The position numbers and the translations under genes were made by a program. The notes under the pieces are model-generated. The model searched no databases. It saw only the letters and a program-made list of their open reading frames with translations, and was not told where the DNA came from. This document shows, piece after piece, positions 20,664 through 29,154 of a stretch of 64,000 nucleotides of DNA. The DNA lies in assembly GCF_016107705.1 (NCBI RefSeq), contig NZ_JAEHGC010000020.1, positions 1 through 64,000 on the forward strand. The letters are read 5' to 3'. Each line of letters starts with the position of its first letter. The first letter of the stretch is position 1. This DNA comes from Neobacillus cucumis (GTDB lineage: Bacteria; Bacillota; Bacilli; Bacillales_B; DSM-18226).

Positions 20664-20696
20664 AACGCCTTTTCCAAATGGGGAGGGCGTTTTTTG
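20664..20696 (+). terminator. Riboswitch-controlled terminator
   Basis: A 12-bp stem with wobble pairs (20664-20675 with 20680-20691) and an AAAT loop is followed by TTTTTT. It is the expression platform of the SAM riboswitch. Confidence 0.93.
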
Positions 20697-20712
20697 AAAG
20701 GCGGCGAATCAG

Positions 20713-20868
20713 CTGAAACCATCTGAGTGGGAAGAAATTACTTCACATCTTGAGAAAATGCTTGAAACATTGAATTTCGGATCAATCACACTTGTTGTCC
20801 AGGATGGAAAAGTAGTGCAAATAGAGAAAAACGAAAAGGTTCGTCTACAAACCAATAAGAAACGCTGA
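20713..20868 (+). CDS. yezD: YezD family (DUF2292) small protein, CTG start
   Basis: This is a 51-residue protein of the YezD/DUF2292 family, typically found just behind sulfur-assimilation riboswitches. The family core [18 protein letters not shown] is complete. The reading frame is closed by TGA at 20692-20697 and contains no ATG, GTG or TTG before the conserved core. The only near-cognate start is CTG at 20713, 8 nt after an AGGCGG-like site. Function is unknown. The next in-frame ATG would remove the first third. Its own hairpin follows before cysH. Confidence 0.8.
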   Translation: MKPSEWEEITSHLEKMLETLNFGSITLVVQDGKVVQIEKNEKVRLQTNKKR

Positions 20869-20881
20869 CTAGAAAAACTAG

Positions 20882-20921
20882 AGGCAGTCTTCACCTTAAC
20901 CGGTGGCAGACTGCCTTTTTT
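20882..20921 (+). terminator. Hairpin between yezD and cysH
   Basis: A 9-bp outer stem (20882-20890 with 20908-20916) and an inner CACC/GGTG helix are followed by TTTTTT. It looks like a terminator, but the genes downstream have no other obvious promoter, so read-through must be partial. Confidence 0.85.
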
Positions 20922-20981
20922 AAAAAGAAAAAGGCGGAGCTAAGTGAAAAATTGTTTTTTAAAGGAAGGAGTTTTCCCAAG

Positions 20982-21698
20982 ATGACAAAAGCTGTGACCT
21001 ATGAAAACTGGAATCAGATCTCAGGCAACTTTCAAACAGAGGATGAAACAAAAGGGGCCCGTGCTGTCTTAGAGTGGGCTTACCAAAATTATTCCGAAGA
21101 CAAAATCGTCTATGCCTCAAGCTTCGGTGCAGAAGCAATTGTATTAATTGACCTGATTCAGCAGGTAAAACCGGATGCCCATATTGTTTTTTTAGATACA
21201 GGCCTGCATTTTCCGGAAACCTATGATGTCATTGATAAAATTGAAGCCCGCTTTCCTTCTCTAAGAATAGAGCGGAAGCAGCCAGCCTTGAATCTAGATG
21301 AACAAAGAGAGCAGTATGGGTCGGCGCTATGGAAGAAAGACCCGAATCTTTGCTGCCAAATTAGAAAAGTGATTCCGTTAAGAGAGACCTTAACGACGAA
21401 AGAAGCTTGGATCTCGGGACTTCGCCGGGAACAATCTCCAACGCGCAAGGATACACAATTCCTTAATAAGGATGAAAAATTTGAAAATATTAAAATCTGC
21501 CCGCTCATTCACTGGACGTGGGATGAGGTTTGGGCGTACATCCGTGAAAAAGATCTTCCGTATAATCAATTGCATGATCAAAACTATCCAAGTATTGGAT
21601 GTTTCCCTTGTACACAACCGGTTGCGGCAGATGGAGATTCCCGTGCAGGGAGATGGTCCGGAAGTGGGAAAACTGAGTGTGGTTTGCACACAAAGTAA
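20982..21698 (+). CDS. cysH: Adenylyl-sulfate/PAPS reductase
   Basis: This 238-residue reductase converts activated sulfate (APS and/or PAPS) to sulfite using thioredoxin. The iron-sulfur cysteine pattern CC (LCCQIRK) and CxxC (GCFPCT) is present, together with the catalytic ECGLH at the C-terminus, typical of the 4Fe-4S type found in Bacillus. The PP-loop [13 protein letters not shown] is at residues about 45-58. The ATG follows GGAAGGAG with an 11-nt spacing. It leads the same gene order as in B. subtilis. Confidence 0.95.
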   Translation: MTKAVTYENWNQISGNFQTEDETKGARAVLEWAYQNYSEDKIVYASSFGAEAIVLIDLIQQVKPDAHIVFLDTGLHFPETYDVIDKIEARFPSLRIERKQPALNLDEQREQYGSALWKKDPNLCCQIRKVIPLRETLTTKEAWISGLRREQSPTRKDTQFLNKDEKFENIKICPLIHWTWDEVWAYIREKDLPYNQLHDQNYPSIGCFPCTQPVAADGDSRAGRWSGSGKTECGLHTK

Positions 21699-21734
21699 GT
21701 TGAACTTTAATCCGGGAGAAGGGAGGTCATCCTG

Positions 21735-22805
21735 ATGCTTACAATCATTGCCATTACCATCGGTTTATTTTTTGCAGTAAATATTGGAGCTAGCGGTGCA
21801 GCTGCCTCAATGGGAATTTCATACGGGGCAGGAGTAGTAAAAAAGCGGGTCGCACTATTTCTTTGCGCCATTGCCGTTTTTTTCGGTGCATGGCTAGGCG
21901 GCGGTGAAGTAGTAAAAACAATTGGCGGTGGAATTGTTCCTAGCAGCACTTTTACTGTTGCGATTGCGTTAATTGTTTTAGCATCAGCGGCGTTATCACT
22001 GTTTTTAGCCAATATATTTGGCATACCGCTTTCGACCAGTGAAGTTGCAGTTGGGGCAGTGGTTGGAGCCGGGGTGGTTTACCAATCCGTATTTGTCGGC
22101 AAGTTCATCTGGATTGCGATGTTCTGGCTGCTTACACCGTTTGCTGCCTTTGTGATTGCCATTCTCGCGGCAACCATTTTAAAAATAAAGTTTATCAAAC
22201 GATTGATTGAAAAGCCGAAAGCAGGACCGTTTTTAGCGATTCTAGTTGTCTTTATGGGATTGTTTGAAGCTTTTTCAGCTGGAATGAACAATGTGGCGAA
22301 TGCGGTAGGCCCGCTCGTAGCTGCAAAATTGATGTCCACTGGTGATGCCATTCTTTGGGGCGGCTTAGCTGTAGCGTTAGGAGCAATTCTTTTTGGACAC
22401 CGCGTGCTTGAAACAAACGGGAAAAAAATTACGAAGCTTAATCTTGAAGAGGGTTGTGTGATTTCAGGAACTGGAGCAAGCATTGTTACAATTGCCTCTT
22501 TATTCGGGATTCCAGTTCCGTTAACGCAGATCACGACGTCTTCGATTATTGGAATTGGTTTTGCCAAGCATGGGAAATCCGTTTTAAAAAAGGATATTGT
22601 CGTGCAGCTCTTAACAGTATGGATGGTTTCTCCGGTATTATCAATGGTGCTGTCCTATACGATAATTCAGTTATTGATTGAAAAAAATGGATACTCAATC
22701 GTTGCAATAGCAGGCGTAGTGATTTCCGTTTTAGGCGTGATGTTCTTAATGAAACGATCTGCATCACAAGGGGCAATTTCTCAAGCAAATATTTCAAAAA
22801 AATAA
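21735..22805 (+). CDS. cysP: Sulfate permease, PiT-type
   Basis: This is a 356-residue inorganic anion carrier of the phosphate transporter (PiT) family, with about 10 hydrophobic segments and the two inverted family signatures (ASAALSLFLANIFGIPLSTS and FGIPVPLTQITTSSIIG). In B. subtilis the equivalent gene imports sulfate. Its position between cysH and sat supports sulfate rather than phosphate. GGGAGGTC precedes the ATG. Confidence 0.93.
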   Translation: MLTIIAITIGLFFAVNIGASGAAASMGISYGAGVVKKRVALFLCAIAVFFGAWLGGGEVVKTIGGGIVPSSTFTVAIALIVLASAALSLFLANIFGIPLSTSEVAVGAVVGAGVVYQSVFVGKFIWIAMFWLLTPFAAFVIAILAATILKIKFIKRLIEKPKAGPFLAILVVFMGLFEAFSAGMNNVANAVGPLVAAKLMSTGDAILWGGLAVALGAILFGHRVLETNGKKITKLNLEEGCVISGTGASIVTIASLFGIPVPLTQITTSSIIGIGFAKHGKSVLKKDIVVQLLTVWMVSPVLSMVLSYTIIQLLIEKNGYSIVAIAGVVISVLGVMFLMKRSASQGAISQANISKK

Positions 22806-22831
22806 AACTAGTAAAGAAAGGTTGATTGTAG

Positions 22832-23986
22832 ATGTCATTTGTATCAAAACCTCATGGAGGAAAACTAATTCAGGCATATGATCCCAATTATAATTTTTCA
22901 AATGTAGAAAAAGAAATCGAAATTGATGCAGTCGCTCTAAGTGATTTAGAACTAATCGGCGTTGGTGTATTCAGCCCGTTAACGGGTTTCCTTGGAAAAG
23001 CAGATTACGAATCAGTAGTAGAACGTATGCGCTTGGCAGACGATACAATCTGGTCCATCCCTGTAACACTGCCAGTTTCTTATGAAGTGGCGGGAACACT
23101 GGTAGTTGGCGAGGAAGTTAAACTTGTTTCGAACAATGAAGTGTATGGAGTAATCAAGGTTTCCGAAACGTATGAACCTGATTTGAATAAGGAAGCTCTC
23201 AATGTTTATAAAACAGAAGAACTGGCGCATCCAGGTGTGAAACGTTTATTCGAAAGAGGCCCAGTTTACGTTGCTGGTGATATCGTCCTTGTGAAAAAGC
23301 CAGAAAAAGGCGTGTTTGGCGATGTATGGTTTGAGCCAAAAGAAACCCGTGCATTATTCGAAGAAAAAGGTTGGAAAACGGTTGTTGGTTTCCAAACAAG
23401 AAATCCAGTTCACCGTGCCCATGAGTATATTCAAAAAGCAGCTCTTGAAACAGTTGACGGCTTATTCTTAAATCCACTTGTTGGTCAAACGAAGTCTGAT
23501 GATGTTCCTGCAGATGTTCGTCTAAAAAGCTATCGTGTTTTACTAGAAAACTATTATCCTAAAGAGCGTGTCCAATTGGGCGTTCACCCTGCTGCAATGC
23601 GTTATGCAGGACCAAGGGAAGCGATTTTCCATGCGCTTGCACGTAAAAACTATGGCTGCACGCATTTCATTGTCGGCCGTGACCATGCCGGAGTTGGTAA
23701 CTATTACGGAACCTACGACGCACAGCATATTTTCAGCAACTTTACAGAAGAAGAGCTTGGAATTAAGCCTTTATTTTTCGAGCATAGCTTCTATTGCACA
23801 AAATGCGATGGAATGGCATCTGATAAAACTTGCCCGCATGACAAGGAAGATCGCGTAATCCTTTCCGGAACAAAAGTGAGAGAGATGCTAAGAAGCGGTG
23901 TACTTCCGCCATCTACTTTCAGCCGCAAGGAAGTTGTTGAGGTTTTAATTGAAGGAATGAAAGAAAAAGCGACTGTTGAAGCTTAA
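22832..23986 (+). CDS. sat: Sulfate adenylyltransferase
   Basis: This 384-residue ATP sulfurylase makes APS from ATP and sulfate. The conserved active-site motifs [11 protein letters not shown] (with the HxxH-like PVHRAH), GRDHAG and the C-terminal zinc-type cysteines in [17 protein letters not shown] are visible. Its length agrees with B. subtilis Sat (about 382). AAAGGTTG precedes the ATG. It overlaps nothing and is followed closely by cysC. Confidence 0.96.
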   Translation: MSFVSKPHGGKLIQAYDPNYNFSNVEKEIEIDAVALSDLELIGVGVFSPLTGFLGKADYESVVERMRLADDTIWSIPVTLPVSYEVAGTLVVGEEVKLVSNNEVYGVIKVSETYEPDLNKEALNVYKTEELAHPGVKRLFERGPVYVAGDIVLVKKPEKGVFGDVWFEPKETRALFEEKGWKTVVGFQTRNPVHRAHEYIQKAALETVDGLFLNPLVGQTKSDDVPADVRLKSYRVLLENYYPKERVQLGVHPAAMRYAGPREAIFHALARKNYGCTHFIVGRDHAGVGNYYGTYDAQHIFSNFTEEELGIKPLFFEHSFYCTKCDGMASDKTCPHDKEDRVILSGTKVREMLRSGVLPPSTFSRKEVVEVLIEGMKEKATVEA

Positions 23987-23999
23987 GGGGGACTTGGGT

Positions 24000-24599
24000 G
24001 TGGCACAATCTACGAATATCACATGGCATGAAACAACGATTACAAAAAATGACCGCCGTTCCCAGAACGGCCATGGAAGCTGTACACTATGGTTCACAGG
24101 TCTTTCCGGTTCGGGAAAATCAACGATTGCGAACGCGGTATCGAACGAATTATTCCGTCTTGGGATTAATGAATATGTTTTGGACGGTGACAATATTCGT
24201 CATGGTTTAAACAAGGATTTAGGATTTTCAGAGCACGACCGCACGGAAAATATCCGCCGGATTGGCGAAGTGGCAAAGTTATTTGTCGATAGCGGCAAGG
24301 TGATTACAACTGCGTTTATTTCTCCGTTTCGCTCGGATCGGGATCAGGTTCGGGAATTGTTTGAAGAAGGAGAATTCATCGAGGTTTTCGTTGATTGTCC
24401 AATCGAGGTTTGTGAGCAACGCGATCCTAAGCAGCTTTATGCCAAGGCACGCCGCGGTGAGATAAAGGATTTCACAGGGATTGATTCTCCATATGAAGCA
24501 CCGGAAAAACCGGAAATTACTTTACGTTCTGATTTATTATCGGTTGAGGAAGCCGTTGGGCAAGTGATTGCTTATTTGCGGGAGAAAAATATTTTTTAA
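24000..24599 (+). CDS. cysC: Adenylyl-sulfate kinase
   Basis: This 199-residue APS kinase makes PAPS. It has the P-loop GLSGSGKST near residue 35, then DGDNIRHGLNKDLGFS and the lid segment. The GTG at 24000 is preceded by AGGGGGA at normal distance. An upstream in-frame ATG overlaps the end of sat and lacks a binding site. A strong hairpin terminator follows. Confidence 0.95.
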   Translation: MAQSTNITWHETTITKNDRRSQNGHGSCTLWFTGLSGSGKSTIANAVSNELFRLGINEYVLDGDNIRHGLNKDLGFSEHDRTENIRRIGEVAKLFVDSGKVITTAFISPFRSDRDQVRELFEEGEFIEVFVDCPIEVCEQRDPKQLYAKARRGEIKDFTGIDSPYEAPEKPEITLRSDLLSVEEAVGQVIAYLREKNIF

Positions 24600-24605
24600 T
24601 AGGTG

Positions 24606-24630
24606 AAGGGTGTAAACTTACACCCTTTTT
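24606..24630 (+). terminator. Terminator after cysC
   Basis: A 10-bp stem (24606-24615 with 24618-24627) is followed by a T run. It separates cysC from sumT, so sumT-sirB need read-through or their own promoter. Confidence 0.88.
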
Positions 24631-24644
24631 ACGGATAGGAAGAG

Positions 24645-24740
24645 TTTATCAGCGAATTTTAAGGTTTTATGAGCGGATCCAGGCAATTTATCCGCGAATT
24701 TACGAGGTTTATCAGCGAAGCAAGGCGATTTATCAGCGAA
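24645..24740 (+). repeat. Five tandem 21-bp repeats
   Basis: The 12-mer TTTATCAGCGAA or close variants start at 24645, 24666, 24687, 24708 and 24729, an exact 21-bp period. The spacer between cores has a loose AATTTAAGG-like consensus. Because 21 is a multiple of three, one frame stays open across all units (repeating IYQR/FYER-like residues), but no start codon with a binding site precedes it. Confidence 0.85.
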
Positions 24741-24795
24741 TCATCAATAACAGCAAGTACTACAGAAAAGGCATAGGGAAAGGATGTTGGATTTC

Positions 24796-25575
24796 ATGGT
24801 TGGCAAAGTCTATTTAGTTGGTGCGGGTCCTGGTGATCCAGATCTAATTACAGTAAAAGGATTACGCTGCCTGCAGCAGGCTGATGTGATTTTGTATGAC
24901 CGGTTAGTAAATCCGGAGCTCCTTCAGCATGCAAAAGCAGATGCGCAGTTGGTATACTGCGGCAAACTTCCGAATTACCATACAATGAAGCAGGAAACAA
25001 TTAATCACTTCTTGGTCAAATATGCGAAAAAAGGCTATACGGTTGTCCGCTTAAAGGGAGGCGACCCGTTCGTTTTTGGACGAGGCGGGGAAGAAGCAGA
25101 AGAATGTGTGAAACATCTTGTGCCGTTTGAAGTGGTCCCTGGCATTACCGCTGGAATTGCAGCATCCGCCTATGCTGGCATACCGGTTACCCATCGTACA
25201 TTGAGTAAAAGCTTTGCTTTTATTACCGGACATCAAGCTGCCGGTGATAAAGAGGCAGAGCATCAGTGGGCCCATTTAGCGAAAGCGGTCGATACGATAT
25301 GTGTTTATATGGGAGTTTCCCACCTTCCTACGATTGTTAAGCAATTGGTGGAGAATGGAAAATCTGCGGACACACCAATCGCTCTTGTTCACTGGGGGAC
25401 TTTAAGCGACCAAAGAACAGTAGTTGGAACCCTTGGCACGATTGAAGCCCGTGTTAAGGATGCAAAAATTGCAAACCCAAGCATGATTGTGATTGGCGAG
25501 GTTGTCCGCTTACATGATAGACTGAACTGGTTCGAGGAAGAAATCGTCCCTCATTTACCAGTTGTTCAAGGGTAA
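24796..25575 (+). CDS. sumT: Uroporphyrinogen-III C-methyltransferase
   Basis: This 259-residue SAM-dependent enzyme methylates uroporphyrinogen III at C2 and C7 to precorrin-2, the first step to siroheme. Motifs GAGPGDPDLITVKG (N-terminus), VRLKGGDPFVFGRGGEE and VPGITAGIAASAYAGIP are complete. It corresponds to YlnD of B. subtilis. ATG 24796 is 9 nt after AAAGGATG; the ATG at 24784 is too close to that site. sirB starts 20 nt after the stop. Confidence 0.94.
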   Translation: MVGKVYLVGAGPGDPDLITVKGLRCLQQADVILYDRLVNPELLQHAKADAQLVYCGKLPNYHTMKQETINHFLVKYAKKGYTVVRLKGGDPFVFGRGGEEAEECVKHLVPFEVVPGITAGIAASAYAGIPVTHRTLSKSFAFITGHQAAGDKEAEHQWAHLAKAVDTICVYMGVSHLPTIVKQLVENGKSADTPIALVHWGTLSDQRTVVGTLGTIEARVKDAKIANPSMIVIGEVVRLHDRLNWFEEEIVPHLPVVQG

Positions 25576-25594
25576 GCGGAAAGGAGCAATCTGC

Positions 25595-26323
25595 ATGAAA
25601 GCGATTCTTTATATTGGCCATGGAACAAGATCAAAAAAGGGAGCCGAAGAGGTAAAGTCCTTTTTGAATAGGGTAATAGAACGTGTGGATGTCCCGATTC
25701 AGGAAATCAGTTTTCTAGAATTGACCGAACCTTTTATTGATGTGGGCTTTCGGAGATGTGTGGAAAAAGGTGCATCGGAGATTACCGTGGTGCCGATTTT
25801 TCTTTTAGCTGCTGGTCATATAAAGGAAGATATTCCGAATGCACTATCTGTATTAGGCGAACAGTATCCAGAGGTCCAAGTGCAGGTAAGGAATCCGTTT
25901 GGCGTGCAGGATGAAATTCTCGATGCGATTGCTGAACTAGCAAGAGGGGTTGCTGGGGAGGTCACTTCACAGGATTCATTATTAATAGTTGGCAGGGGCA
26001 GCAGCGATCCCAGCATCCGCACTGCGTTTGAGTTGATTGCCAATGGAATTCAAGAACGGCTCCAAACGGATCAGGTGTCCGTTTGTTACCTCGCGGCTGC
26101 AGAACCAAGGCTGGAGCAAGGGTTTGAGGCGGTCTTGGAGGCAGGATCGGGGAGAGTTATTGTCATTCCCTATCTTTTATTCTCCGGACTACTGTTAGCC
26201 GAAATAAACCAAATGATTCGCAAAAAGCAAACAGAAGACCAGGAAATCATCTGTACAGGCCAACTAAGCCGGCATCGAGTAATTGAAGACATTGTGGTCA
26301 ACGGATTCGACAAAATTCGGTGA
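25595..26323 (+). CDS. sirB: Sirohydrochlorin ferrochelatase (SirB/YlnE)
   Basis: This 242-residue protein with two CbiX-type chelatase repeats would insert iron into sirohydrochlorin to give siroheme. The first repeat has YIGHGTRS with its metal-binding His, and the second begins GRGSSDPS. ATG 25595 follows AAAGGAG. The last five codons (FDKIR) and the stop lie inside a REP-like palindrome that starts at 26306, so the native C-terminus may have been replaced. The next expected gene, a precorrin-2 dehydrogenase, is absent. Confidence 0.92.
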   Translation: MKAILYIGHGTRSKKGAEEVKSFLNRVIERVDVPIQEISFLELTEPFIDVGFRRCVEKGASEITVVPIFLLAAGHIKEDIPNALSVLGEQYPEVQVQVRNPFGVQDEILDAIAELARGVAGEVTSQDSLLIVGRGSSDPSIRTAFELIANGIQERLQTDQVSVCYLAAAEPRLEQGFEAVLEAGSGRVIVIPYLLFSGLLLAEINQMIRKKQTEDQEIICTGQLSRHRVIEDIVVNGFDKIR

Positions 26324-26352
26324 GTGACAGGCACCACCCGAATTTTGTCGAA
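26306..26352. repeat. REP-like palindrome, copy 3 (inverted loop)
   Basis: The arms TTCGACAAAATTCGG and their complement flank a centre that reads ACAGG instead of CCTGT, so this copy is in the opposite orientation. Three bases of the left inner arm are altered. It supplies the 3' end and stop codon of sirB. Confidence 0.88.
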
Positions 26353-26355
26353 ACA

Positions 26356-26401
26356 CAATAGAAAAGGCACCTTCCCAATGTGGGAGGTGCCTTTCCTATT
26401 G
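26356..26401. terminator. Bidirectional terminator between sirB and dapA
   Basis: A long stem of about 20 bp with one bulge and one mismatch closes on an ATG loop, between two convergent genes. The core is AAAGGCACCT / AGGTGCCTTT. Confidence 0.88.
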
Positions 26402-26410
26402 TATTGAAAT

Positions 26411-27280
26411 TTAAACAAGTTGCAGAATGTTTTGTAGTGTGTTGGTTTCTTCGTCGGTTAGTGGGACCATTGGGAGACGGACGCCGCCAACGTTGACACC
26501 TTTTAGATTAAGGGCTGCTTTGACCGGTGTTGGGTTTGGAGCAGCAAATAATGCTTTCATGATTGGAAGCAGTCTGCGATGCGCTGCAGCCGCCTCTTGG
26601 ACATTACCACTTTTAAAGAGATTGACCATCTCCTGCATCTCATTTCCAATGATATGGGAGGCAACGGAAACAATTCCTGCACCGCCGATCGCTAAGACTG
26701 GAATGGTTAAACCATCATCACCACTATATAAAGTGAAATCACTTGGTGTTTGGCTAATCACTTCTGCCATGGCGTCTAAATTGCCGCTAGCTTCTTTAAT
26801 AGCTACGATATTTGGAATCTGGGAAAGACGAACAATTGTCTCAACGGACATATTGACCACACTTCGCCCAGGAATATTATAGAGCATAATTGGTAATGCT
26901 GTGGACTCGGCAATTGCTTTAAAGTGTTGATATAAACCTTCTTGTGACGGCTTGTTGTAGTATGGAGCCACGAGCATAATCCCATCCACACCCGCTGCTT
27001 CAGCCTGTTTTGTTAAACTAATTGAAGCCCTCGTGTTATTTGAACCTGTTCCGGCAATGACAGGAATTCTGCCGTTCACGACATCCACAACAAACTTAAA
27101 AAATTCAACTTTTTCATCCGTTGTTAATGTAGGTGATTCCCCAGTAGTACCAACGACTACCAATCCATCCGTCCCATTTTCAATTAGGTAATTTACTAAT
27201 GTTCTTGTCGCGTTAAAATCAATCTCGCCTTCATGATCAAATGGCGTAACCATAGCAGTTAAAACTTGGCCAAAATTCAT
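26411..27280 (-). CDS. dapA: 4-hydroxy-tetrahydrodipicolinate synthase
   Basis: This 289-residue class I aldolase condenses pyruvate with aspartate semialdehyde, the first committed step of lysine and diaminopimelate synthesis. GTTGESPTL, the YNIPGRS tyrosine motif and the Schiff-base lysine in AIKEASGN are all present. ATG 27280 follows GGTGAGG. It is controlled by a lysine riboswitch upstream. Bacillus genomes often carry a second dapA in the aspartate operon, so this may be a lysine-dedicated copy. Confidence 0.95.
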   Translation of the reverse strand: MNFGQVLTAMVTPFDHEGEIDFNATRTLVNYLIENGTDGLVVVGTTGESPTLTTDEKVEFFKFVVDVVNGRIPVIAGTGSNNTRASISLTKQAEAAGVDGIMLVAPYYNKPSQEGLYQHFKAIAESTALPIMLYNIPGRSVVNMSVETIVRLSQIPNIVAIKEASGNLDAMAEVISQTPSDFTLYSGDDGLTIPVLAIGGAGIVSVASHIIGNEMQEMVNLFKSGNVQEAAAAHRRLLPIMKALFAAPNPTPVKAALNLKGVNVGGVRLPMVPLTDEETNTLQNILQLV

Positions 27281-27344
27281 TTTTCCTCACCCTTTAAATT
27301 ATTTTTTTTATAAATTAGAGGTGGCTAAGGACATTCCAAGTCAA

Positions 27345-27377
27345 CGCAAAAAAGCAGCAACGAAGGCTCGCTGCTGC
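27345..27377 (-). terminator. Riboswitch-controlled terminator before dapA
   Basis: On the minus strand GCAGCAGCGAG pairs with CGTTGCTGC around a short loop and is followed by TTTTTT. It is the expression platform of the lysine riboswitch. Confidence 0.9.
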
Positions 27378-27408
27378 AATAGAAACATAAATAAAGATCA
27401 AGTTCCCG

Positions 27409-27590
27409 TGCGTGAGATAGCCCTCCATATAGTTCCCTATATGACAGTTCTGTATTTATTCAATAGCAGAACCAGCTCCAAGACAAATGAGAGTCTTATA
27501 AGCTTCGGCAAATTCCCCTTTCCATAATCATCCCAGGACCTCATTATCCTCCAACTATGTACTAATGGTCTTTGCGCCTCTATCCTCACT
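27409..27590 (-). promoter_or_regulatory. Lysine riboswitch (L-box)
   Basis: On the minus strand the L-box landmarks appear in order: GTGAGGATAGAGGCGC at the 5' side, GGGGAATTTGCCGAAG, a CTTGGAGCTGG stretch, TATTGAATAAATACAGAACTG, and the closing GGAGGGCTATCTCAC. P1 forms between the first and last of these. Lysine binding would favour the terminator and lower dapA expression. Confidence 0.93.
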
Positions 27591-27668
27591 TCAAAAGGTT
27601 TGAAGTAAGAAAATATTTAATTAACACTAAATATATCAGATTATCCCTTCAAATTCAAGGGGACAAGG

Positions 27669-27713
27669 TCGACAAAATTCGGGTGGTGCCTGTCACCGCC
27701 CGAATTTTGTCGA
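27669..27713. repeat. REP-like palindrome, copy 4
   Basis: This 45-nt palindrome has the standard arms and CCTGT loop. One inner pair is a T-G wobble, an intermediate between the C-G and T-A states of copies 1 and 2. Confidence 0.92.
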
Positions 27714-27721
27714 TCAAAAAG

Positions 27722-27756
27722 ATTCTAAGAAAATTCTAAGATTGAATGGCTATACT
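27722..27756 (+). promoter_or_regulatory. Putative response-regulator site and promoter
   Basis: ATTCTAAGA occurs at 27722-27730 and again at 27733-27741, a direct repeat with an 11-nt period as used by OmpR-type regulators. It covers the poorly conserved -35 region of a TATACT -10 box at 27751. This suggests activation by the OmpR-type regulator encoded four genes downstream. Confidence 0.6.
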
Positions 27757-27792
27757 GTCCGAGAATAGAGGAATTGGTTAGGAGGATTTTTT

Positions 27793-28269
27793 ATGAAGAA
27801 AATGGATAAGAAGTGGGTTGTTCTTTGTTCTACAGCTGTTGCAGCGGTGTATGCTGCTGGATTTGTTTCTACAGAGACGCAGGCTTCTATTGATCAGCCG
27901 TTACACCAAATTGCAGCGAATGTTCAAGCTAGGCATATTACAATAAATCACTCTAATGAAAAGGTCGGTGAACAAAAGAGCAAGCAAAATAAAAGCATCT
28001 ATAAAGATGGGACGTTTACAGGTACAGGTATGAATCGGCGTGGATTTATTGATGTAGCTGTCACAATTAAGAATGACAAAATTACCACAGTAGAGATTGG
28101 CCATTTTGCAATGCATTATTCAGAAAGTGACATAGTCGGACTTCCTGATGAAGTAGTGCAAAAACAAAGTGCACAAGTGAATAATGTTTCTGGGGCCACT
28201 TATAGTACACAGGCTTTTGAGGACGCTGTGATGGATGCACTTTCCCACGCCCATAACGTGAAAGGATAA
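27793..28269 (+). CDS. Exported FMN-binding domain protein
   Basis: This 158-residue protein has an N-terminal signal or anchor segment (WVVLCSTAVAAVYAAGFVS) and one FMN_bind domain from about residue 75 to the end. The flavinylation motif VSGATYST is present, in which the first Thr would carry covalently attached FMN. It would act outside the membrane as a single-electron carrier. GGAGG precedes the ATG. The next gene, 3 nt downstream, encodes the enzyme that attaches the FMN. Confidence 0.9.
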   Translation: MKKMDKKWVVLCSTAVAAVYAAGFVSTETQASIDQPLHQIAANVQARHITINHSNEKVGEQKSKQNKSIYKDGTFTGTGMNRRGFIDVAVTIKNDKITTVEIGHFAMHYSESDIVGLPDEVVQKQSAQVNNVSGATYSTQAFEDAVMDALSHAHNVKG

Positions 28270-28272
28270 TCT

Positions 28273-29154
28273 ATGAAAAAAACAAAATTGTACATGGATA
28301 CTGTTGTTGACATAAAGGTCGTTTCAAATAAGTCGAAGAAAGAGACGGAAGCAAAAATAACTCGTGCCTTTGAGGCATTTCAGCATGTAGAACAAGCATG
28401 CAGCCGCTTCAGCTCATCAAGTGAGCTAATAAGAGCTTGTGAGAATATCGGAGTACCAGTAAAAATCAGTCCCTTTCTATTTGAACCTCTTTATATTGCG
28501 ATTGAAATGGCTAAATTAACGGATGGACTATTTGACCCGACGGTAGGAAAAGTGATGGAAATGAATGGATTTAATCGACACTATATTTCTGGACAGATGA
28601 TGAAAAGTGTTTCTTCTGATTCGGTTTCTTATCATGATATCGAACTTGATCAGCACAATCATACAGTAACCTTAAAAAAGCCGATGGTCATTGATCTTGG
28701 AGCTGTTGCAAAAGGGTTCGCGATTGATCTGGCTGCTAATGAATTAAAGGAATTTAAGGGATTTGTCATTAATGCAGGTGGTGATTTGTTTGCATCCGGT
28801 GTGGATGAGAACGGAGAAGCTTGGAAAATCGGAATCCAGCATCCGTATAAAAAAGATTCTATTATTGAAACCATTGAGTTATCAAATGGAGCAATCTGCA
28901 CATCTGGTAACTATGAACGCAGGAATCCAGCTAAATCGGATTCACATCATATTGTAAATCCGGTAACGAAACACTCCCCTAATGAGTGGATTAGCTGCAG
29001 TGTTATTGCGCCATTTGCAATGATGGCAGATGCTTTTTCAACTGCTGCCTTTTTATTGGGTGTTAAAAAAGGGAAACAATTACTCGAACAGCTCGCTTTA
29101 GAAGGAATCCTTATTACATCCGAATTACAGATTAATAAAGTTGGAGGGATTTAA
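28273..29154 (+). CDS. apbE: FAD:protein FMN transferase
   Basis: This 293-residue ApbE-family protein transfers FMN from FAD to a Thr in target proteins. Motifs LFDPTVGKVME, DLGAVAKGFAIDLAANEL and NAGGDLFASG match the family. There is no clear signal peptide or lipobox, so it may work in the cytoplasm or be secreted in an unusual way. It sits directly after its probable substrate and immediately before the membrane component, with no gap. Confidence 0.92.
   Translation: MKKTKLYMDTVVDIKVVSNKSKKETEAKITRAFEAFQHVEQACSRFSSSSELIRACENIGVPVKISPFLFEPLYIAIEMAKLTDGLFDPTVGKVMEMNGFNRHYISGQMMKSVSSDSVSYHDIELDQHNHTVTLKKPMVIDLGAVAKGFAIDLAANELKEFKGFVINAGGDLFASGVDENGEAWKIGIQHPYKKDSIIETIELSNGAICTSGNYERRNPAKSDSHHIVNPVTKHSPNEWISCSVIAPFAMMADAFSTAAFLLGVKKGKQLLEQLALEGILITSELQINKVGGI

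Noticed and set aside
22079..22567. 162-codon minus-strand frame
   Set aside because: It is antisense to cysP, whose GC-rich hydrophobic codons leave the opposite strand open.
24645..24740. CRISPR array
   Set aside because: The repeats are only about 12 nt with spacers of about 9 nt and a fixed 21-bp period, the spacers are similar to one another, and no cas genes are present.
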